DNA from: Populus alba
Lineage: Eukaryota > Streptophyta > Magnoliopsida > Malpighiales > Salicaceae
NCBI RefSeq assembly: GCF_005239225.2
Contig: NC_133299.1
Span: 7,444,967 to 7,508,966 of the forward strand
Length of the DNA stretch: 64,000 nt
Direction: 5' to 3'
The notes beneath the pieces were generated by a model. It saw only the letters and a program-made list of their open reading frames with translations, did not search any database and was not told where the DNA came from. The position numbers and the translations under genes are program-made. Below, one piece after another: positions 57,446 to 64,000 of the stretch; positions within the stretch are counted from its first letter, which is position 1, and each line of letters begins with the position of its first letter.

Positions 57446-60400
57446 TTACGTTCCCCTCAATATTTCTAATATCATCTTTCTACCAAGTGATTTAGTTAGA
57501 GGATCGGCCAAATTCATTTCTGACTTCACATAATCAATTGAAATAATTCTATCTTTTAGCAACTGCTTTACAACATCATGTCTTAATCGAATATATTGAT
57601 TTTTACCATTCAAAGATTTATTCTTAGCAATGGCTATTGTCATTTGGCAATCACAATGCATGGAATAAAAGGTGTTAGTTTTATTCCCAATGGAATTTCA
57701 GTTAAAAAAATTTCTCAACCAATCAGCATTCTTTCCTATTGATTCCAAAGCTATAAATTATGACTCCATGGTGGATTAAGCTATTAAACTTTGCTTGGAT
57801 GATTTCCAAAACACTACACCATCACCAAGAATAAATATATAACCATTAATGAGTTTAATCTCATCTAACTTTGAAATCCAATTAGCATCAATGTATCCTT
57901 TTAATACAATAGGAAATCCACTATATAAAATGTCATAATTCATAGTACCTCTCAAATATTTCATTAGTCGAACTATTTCCGCTCAATGCTCATTATTGGG
58001 ATTTTGCGTATATTTACTCAATTCATACACAGCGTATGATATATCAAGTCGAGTGAAGTTCATCAAATGCATTAGACTCGTTAGCATTATAAGAGGTACT
58101 CATATATGTCACATTAAAATGACCAAACTTTTTGAGATGTTTCTCCACTAATGTTCTTGTGTTAACATTATACTATTATCTCTCCTTACAACTTTAATAC
58201 CTAATATTACACTAGCTTCACCCATATCTTTCATATCAAATTTAAAGGCTAAGAAACATTTAGTGTTATGTAAGACATTCATACTAGTACCAAAAACAAG
58301 CATATTATCTACATATAAACTAATGATTATATATTCATTATCAATAGATTTTGTATACACACATTTATCCACACTAACTGAAGAAAAATCATCACTTAAA
58401 ACAACTTGATCAAATTTCTTGTGCCACTGTTTAGGATCTTGCTTTAAGCCATAAAAATATTTTTTTCAACTTAAAAACTTTATTCTTTTGACAAGGAACT
58501 GTACAACCATCAAGTTGTAACATATATATCTCTTCTTTTAGATCATCATTTTAAAAAAAAATATAGTTTTAACATCCATTTGATGTATAAAAAGGTTATA
58601 AATAGAAGCTAAAGCAATTAAAACTTGAATTGAAGAAATTCTAGTTGCAGGTGAAAAGGTATCAAAATAATCCATAATTTATTTTTGAGTAAAACCCTTT
58701 GCAACTAATCTTGCTTTGTATTTATCTATAAAACCATTAGGAATATATTTTCTTTTAAAAATCTATTTACCACCAATAGGTTTTGCACTTGGGGGCAAAT
58801 CAACAATCTTCCAAGTTTGATTTTGTAAAAATGAATCAATATCAACTTTAATTGTTTCTTTCCAAACCAAAGAATCAGAAGATGAGATAGCTTTTAAGTA
58901 GGTCAGTGAATCCTTATCTACCAAATAAGTGAAAAATCATTTTCAAAAGAAGTTTTTATCATTTGTTTCTTACTCATTTTCACCTCTTCAATATGAGTTT
59001 CATCAACTCTATTATCATTAACAGGTGCATGAGAAATCTTTTCATTTAATGGATAAATGTGTTCAAAGAATTATGCATTTTTTTTGTTTCAATAATAGTA
59101 TTGTAATCTAGCACATCACTCTTCAAAACTAGAAACCTATATGCAGTGCTATTGTTAGCATAACCAATAAATATACAAACATGAGTTTTTGAACCTATCT
59201 TTCTCTTTTTTTGGTAAAGGTAACATAACCTTAGCTAGACACCCTCACACTTTTAGATATTTTAAAATAGAAGAATAATCTTTTCATAATTTAGAAGGTG
59301 TTAAAATAGTTTTGTTATAAGGAATTCTATTTTGTAAATGACATGCAGATAAAATAGCTTCACCCAATAAATTATCATGTGCTGAAGAACTAGATAGAAT
59401 AGCATTCATCATCTCTTCAAAAGTTTTATTTTTCCTTTCAACTACCCTATTAGACTCGGGTGAATAAGGTGGAGTAACTTTATGTATTATACCTTTATTT
59501 TCCAATAATCATTCATTAGAATATACTCACCTCCTCTATCATATCTAGCTCATTTGATTTTATTTTTTTTTATTTAGTTGATTTTGTACTTGTTCTTTAT
59601 ATAATAAGAACATATTATAAGCTTCATCTTTACTTCTAAGCAAGAAAAGTTTTGTATATCTTGAAAAATCATCTATGAAGGTCACATAATATTTCTTACC
59701 TCCTTCAGTCATAGTATTTTAAAATCTCCTAAGTTTGTGTGTATTAAGCTAAGTAATCCAATTTTTCTTTTAACAGATTCACATGTTTTCTTAGTAATAT
59801 TAGCCTCAACACATATTTCACAATTGTTCATAAATGAAGAATTCAAGCCAGAAATTAAACCAAAAGAATTTAATTTCTTAAAATACGATAAATTAACATG
59901 TCTTAATATAGCATGCCATTAATCAATAAAGTCAAGTACGTAAGCAGAAGAAGATGCATTTTCATTCATTTCATTAGCAATATTGAGTACAAAAAGGTTC
60001 ATAGTTACAATATCCATTCCTCATAAATACATTGTTCCTAGTCATTATATAGCTTGTTAGATTCAAATGACACTTCAATCCTAAATTTTCCCAAGAAAGC
60101 CACAAAGATGAAATTTACTATTATATTAAGGACGTGTAGCACCTCATTCAAGGCCAATGTTTTTTCTCAAAGTCAATTGTAGAAGGACTATGTCTTTTCT
60201 AAGAATATTTGCAATTCTTAAGTCTCCAAGGTAGACCACTTTTTCTTTATCCTTAAAAGATATTTCGGTGCATAAGAATTCTAATAGCACTAGAATCTAC
60301 CACCCAATTTTTCTTATTGGTCATATTGACTTGAGAAACAACCACAATAATGATGTCTTCTTCTTCAACCATATTAACCTTAGTTTTAGGAAGATTGTTG

Positions 60401-61299
60401 TTTCTATTTCTATTTTGGCATTGAGGTGTATGGTGGCCAAGTTTCCCTCACACAAAACAAATTCATTTTTTCTTAAAATTATTGGGTTTAGGTTTGAACA
60501 TATTTATATGGTTACCATTAGGCTTAATATTATTATTATTAAATTTATGCTCATACATTTTTTATGTGAACTCCCTTCTACTAAGTTTGCTTTGGTGGTC
60601 ATCTCCTTCTTCCTAGTAGCTTGCAACTCCTTTCTATTTGTTTTTTCCATGATGATGTGGGTGATAAGATCAATCAAAGATAATTGTCTAAGTTTGTGCT
60701 TAAGTTGTTGCTTGTAATTGCTCATGAGTTGGGTAGTTTTTTTATCAATATTCCAGCAATGAATCCTTCAGGAAAGTTGATATTTTTTGTTTTCATGTCC
60801 TCTAGCAGTCTATTGTATTTGTTAATTTGAGTTTTGATATCTTTATTGTCCACCATTTCCCATTGGTAAAATTTTCCAATGATAAATTTTTGTTTTCCCA
60901 CATCTTCGTCAGTATACTTTGTCATCATATTGCTCCATATCTTCTTCACTTCCTTATAGCTACAATATACATCAAATAACTCATTTGAGAGAGTGCTTAA
61001 AATAGAGTGTCTACAAACCTTATTCCCATGTGTCCATGCTTTGGCATTGTCATTGGTCTTGGGGTCAGTAAAAACCCAAGCAACTCCATGCATGTCAATG
61101 GTGCTAAAAATCTTTTTTTGCCACCTTTTGAGTTTTCTCCATCAAAAACCTCTGTCTTTGAAATATCAAGGAATGGCTTAGCTAATGACACAGTGGCAAC
61201 AGCAGCAGAGTTAGCGAAGGGAGAGATGACAGCAGCAGAGTTCTCAACAATAACATTGTTGAGGGCAACAGTGTTGTCGACAATAGTGTTTCCATTCAT
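57446..61299 (-). pseudogene. gag-pol remnants of copia D2
   Basis: Gag starts at an ATG at 61299 and shifts frame near 61090, continuing at 60722-61093 (EVKKIWSNMMTKYTDEDVGK) and 60504-60725. Integrase core: VTPPYSPESNRVVERKNKTF at about 59440-59490. RT: ISLYVDNMLVFG at about 58330, where the second catalytic Asp is Asn. RNase H: GYIDANWISKLDEIKLINGY (57776-57964) and CDCQMTIAIAKNKSLNGKNQ (57446-57661). Many stops and shifts; not functional. Confidence 0.85.
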
Positions 61300-61962
61300 G
61301 TTACTAAATGATCCTTAAGATTGTTGTGAGAACATACAATGAAGGACATAAACAAAATATAAATTGAGGAATGTACAGACATTGTTCTTAAAGATATTTC
61401 CTCAACATAAAGTTAACTTTCAGAATTCAACAAGTTCCTCCTCTAAAACAAGTGTTACGAAAAGAATCAAACCAAGATCAAAAGGAAATACCAGCAAGTC
61501 TTGCAAACACAGAAAAATAATAATATGGTTTTTTTCAGCTCACTTTGACTGTAAGAGTGCATGGTATATATAGGTTGCTAATATGTAACAGCTAGACAAA
61601 AAATAAATTAGAAAATTAAAGAGCTCTTATAATAGTTAAAAAAATAAAAAAAAGCTATTAGGAAAGAGTTGTAACTGTTAAAATAATTAAATAAAAGAGT
61701 TGTAAGGATTTTGTGACTATTAGAAAATTAATTCCAAGTGTTTAAAAAATTATAGTTTCAGTAGATAAAAGGTTCAGAAAGTATATGCATTGCCTCGCGC
61801 ATGGAGAAAGGGGATAATCAGAGGTTTTTCTCTTGCTCGGCTCAACCTTAATCGTGCGAACCCACTATCTTTTCCTTATTGGTTACTATCTCATATCAAA
61901 ATTCAATATATAAACATCAAATAAAAAAATTTATTTTTTTAATATGAAATAAAAACCCTTTA

Positions 61963-63419
61963 GCAATTCACAAATTTTGGGAAATCCAGACACGATGATA
62001 TCTTCACAGATTCAAGGGGGCCCCAAATAACAAAACTTAGAAACGAAGCCACTGGTTGCAATAACTGATTGCTGAAGGCAATTTTTTTTTTCCGGAACTC
62101 AGTTGAATAGTCGTTAAGCCCAGTTTGGTATTAGATTTGGTATCACGATACAAATAGGGGTTAAGCAAAATTTAAAAAAAAATTAAATTTAAATTTTTTT
62201 TATTTTAAACCATTTTAACATGTTAATATTAAAAATTATTTTTAAAAAGTATATAAATATTATTTTAATATATTTTTAAATAAAAATACTTTGAAAAACA
62301 ACTACAACACTCCGAATACTCAAAACAAAAGGCAAATAAGTTGAATAAAAAAAAAATACATGGAGATTTGTTTCATACATCTTCAAGTATTATGCTATTG
62401 GATTAATAGCTACTTTGAGAACTCTTTAAATAACATTTTACCAGTTAATTTTATCAAATGAAAAATAGAATGAGACAAATAAAATGGACGGTAAGTTACA
62501 AAGTCATGATCAGTTATAATTGCTTGATTAACAAAGCATTAACACCACCTTAAATAACATATTCAACCTCAAAATTTAAGTTATATAAAATAAAATATCA
62601 AAATATAATTTATATTATTTTACACCATCTAATTGACTGAAAAATATTCTAATTGCAATCCAGAGATCTTTTTCGCAATCATGTGAAGGAATTCTAGAAA
62701 ACTTTAAAAAAATACAGAGCTCTTTTTTTTTCCTTCTCCCAAATTCAAAATCACAGCAGGATTATCATGAGCAGAAAAGCTGCAGTAAAAAGGCTGCAAT
62801 TCAGTGGAACAATAAACTATACTCCAAAGTAGAAGCAGAAATAAAACCTGCACAATACAGAAGTGCCCCGACTCATAGAATCAAATCTGCAGGATCGCAA
62901 GTATAAAACTGAGCATGTACCTCAAAACCCAAAACCAGATTCATAAAATTCACACAAAGCAAGGCTAGACAGTCAACAATTGTCTCTTTTTTTTTTTTTT
63001 CGGGCAACCCTCTTAGAGGCAGTCCGGAAGCAATGCTAGCCCTCTCAACATGTGCAAAGTGCTTAGAATGATCACCGCACAGCAATAATAATAATAATCT
63101 AGAGCAACTTCATTCTCAGATGCCCTCTAGCATCGAATGTTTAGGCTATTTTACAATACAAAGAAAGACTATTCTACCAAAACTATTCCTTGGGAAATAG
63201 TCTTATCTGTTCTTTTCATGCTCCGTCATTTAATGTTCCTACAGGGGATGTATTATCAACAACATCCATACATTAGAAGCTTTCAATTTCACTTGTATTT
63301 ATCGTAAAGGAAATTATACGTGCCCAAGAAATTTGAAATTACCGTTCTGCAAATTGGACTGAATGCTTTAGAAAATACGGAAGAGAAGGAAAATAGAAAA
63401 GCCTATGTCCTTGAACCAA
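61963..63419. other. Intergenic and probable 3' UTR of the PPR gene
   Basis: No gene is seen. A MITE-like stretch lies at 62120-62340. The last few hundred bases before 63420 probably hold the PPR 3' UTR, but no polyadenylation site can be chosen. Confidence 0.45.
62120..62340. mobile_element. AT-rich MITE-like sequence
   Basis: It contains AACCATTTTAACATGTTAAT and AAATACTTTGAAAAACAACT, similar in reverse complement to the MITE at 23985-24165. The ends are uncertain. Confidence 0.4.
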
Positions 63420-64000
63420 TTACCAATAGTCTCCACAAGAACAAATCCCTTCCTTAAAGTGGTGAAATCTGTTAGCATCGCGTACAATGATATCCCTCTG
63501 TGTGATTTCTGACACCAGCTTACAAAATGAGTGACAATCACCACAAACCCTCAGATTCTTTGTAATCCTGATAGGAATTCCGTCGGGGGTGGCAATAAGG
63601 CCAAATGCAATTGCCAACTTCTCACTATGTGCACGCAAAATTCCAAGCTTAACCTCCTCATCAACATCATGTAACACAGAGTTTGTATCAGGGACATAAC
63701 CAGCCGGTTCCAATTTCTGACTCAAACTCTTGAGCATCTCATAGATCTCCTTTGATCGAAGATGACTATTATCTCCAGCACCGAATTGATAAATAATGTT
63801 ATCCACCTCAATCCAAGTATAACCAGGAATTTTCTTTAACCTCCTTTTGGTCATCAGATTCCTAATCTTTGCCACATCTTTCCACCTGCCAGCGTTTGCA
63901 TAAATATTTGAAAGCAATATGTAGTGCCCCGGGTTCTGAGTTTGCAGCGAGAGAAGCAATTTTGCTGCCTTCTCTGCCAAATCTACCTGTTTATGAATTC
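63420..64000 (-). CDS. Pentatricopeptide repeat protein, C-terminal E/DYW part (partial)
   Basis: The open frame runs from the stop at 63420 to the window edge, so the N-terminal PPR array lies outside. The visible part has the last PPR/E region (HYILLSNIYANAGRWKDVAK), the E+ segment (PGYTWIEVDN) and the DYW deaminase-like domain. HSEKLA and CGDCH supply the HxE and CxxC zinc ligands, and CSCGDYW ends the protein. DYW proteins of this class edit cytidines in organelle RNAs. The frame is intact over all 193 visible codons, so the gene is probably functional; organelle and target cannot be told from this part. Confidence 0.95.
   Translation of the reverse strand, partial: IHKQVDLAEKAAKLLLSLQTQNPGHYILLSNIYANAGRWKDVAKIRNLMTKRRLKKIPGYTWIEVDNIIYQFGAGDNSHLRSKEIYEMLKSLSQKLEPAGYVPDTNSVLHDVDEEVKLGILRAHSEKLAIAFGLIATPDGIPIRITKNLRVCGDCHSFCKLVSEITQRDIIVRDANRFHHFKEGICSCGDYW

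Larger units (their letters stand above)
49361..61962 (-). mobile_element. Ty1/copia retrotransposon D2, decayed, host of copia C
   Basis: The left LTR pieces are 49361-49534 and 56524-57029, split by copia C. The right LTR is 61322 to about 61962; its last 25 bp or so are lost. The interior (57030-61321) carries gag, integrase, RT and RNase H remnants on the minus strand. The polypurine tract is ATAGGGGATTG at about 57030-57040. No iMet primer site is found next to the right LTR, so this region is altered. The elements differ clearly from A, B and C in LTR and protein sequence. Confidence 0.82.

Overview
The window is nuclear DNA of a eudicot plant, most likely a woody Salicaceae species (Populus or Salix type). 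The evidence is plant-type split genes, iMet- and Asp-tRNA-primed plant LTR retrotransposons, and AT-rich MITEs of a kind I associate with poplar; the genus is an inference. Only two host genes are clear. One is a seven-exon cell-wall invertase on the minus strand (18551-21825). The other is the 3' end of a DYW-class PPR gene (63420 to the window edge). Almost everything else is repeats and nested mobile elements.

Region 1 (1-16508) is an array of six AT-rich units of about 1 kb with a spacer. It is split by a 9.57-kb Ty3/gypsy element (3246-12816, minus orientation) whose LTRs are nearly identical. The element carries a tRNA-Asp primer site, a polypurine tract and one long ORF holding gag, protease and scraps of pol. 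The RT and the integrase core are missing, apparently by in-frame deletion. Between this ORF and the 3' LTR sit two further sense-strand ORFs. One encodes a basic Cys-rich protein resembling the nucleic-acid-binding proteins of carlaviruses. The other is an intact, intronless LOG cytokinin-activating enzyme. This cargo element is the most unusual thing in the window.

Region 2 (16509-23900) holds the invertase gene, a degenerate minisatellite, dispersed copies of the array spacer and a long-hairpin element.

Region 3 (23900-61965) is built from a segment (S) followed by a Ty1/copia element (D). The pair was duplicated and then bombarded by later insertions. S copies lie at 23905-26931 (S1), 39325-41015 (S2, partial) and 43067-49360 (S3, split by a 3.5-kb foldback element with inverted arms of about 1.4 kb). 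D1 (32542-38110) carries copia A, copia B and a hAT-type MITE. D2 (49361-61962) carries copia C in one LTR, and C in turn holds a TRIM-like element and a gypsy solo LTR. Copia B is nearly intact, with one internal stop, and has a duplication of about 490 bp on its two sides instead of a short target-site duplication.

Region 4 (61963-64000) is intergenic sequence with a MITE, then the PPR gene. All coordinates, alignments and splice sites were worked out by eye. Family names rest on recognised motifs, not on database searches.
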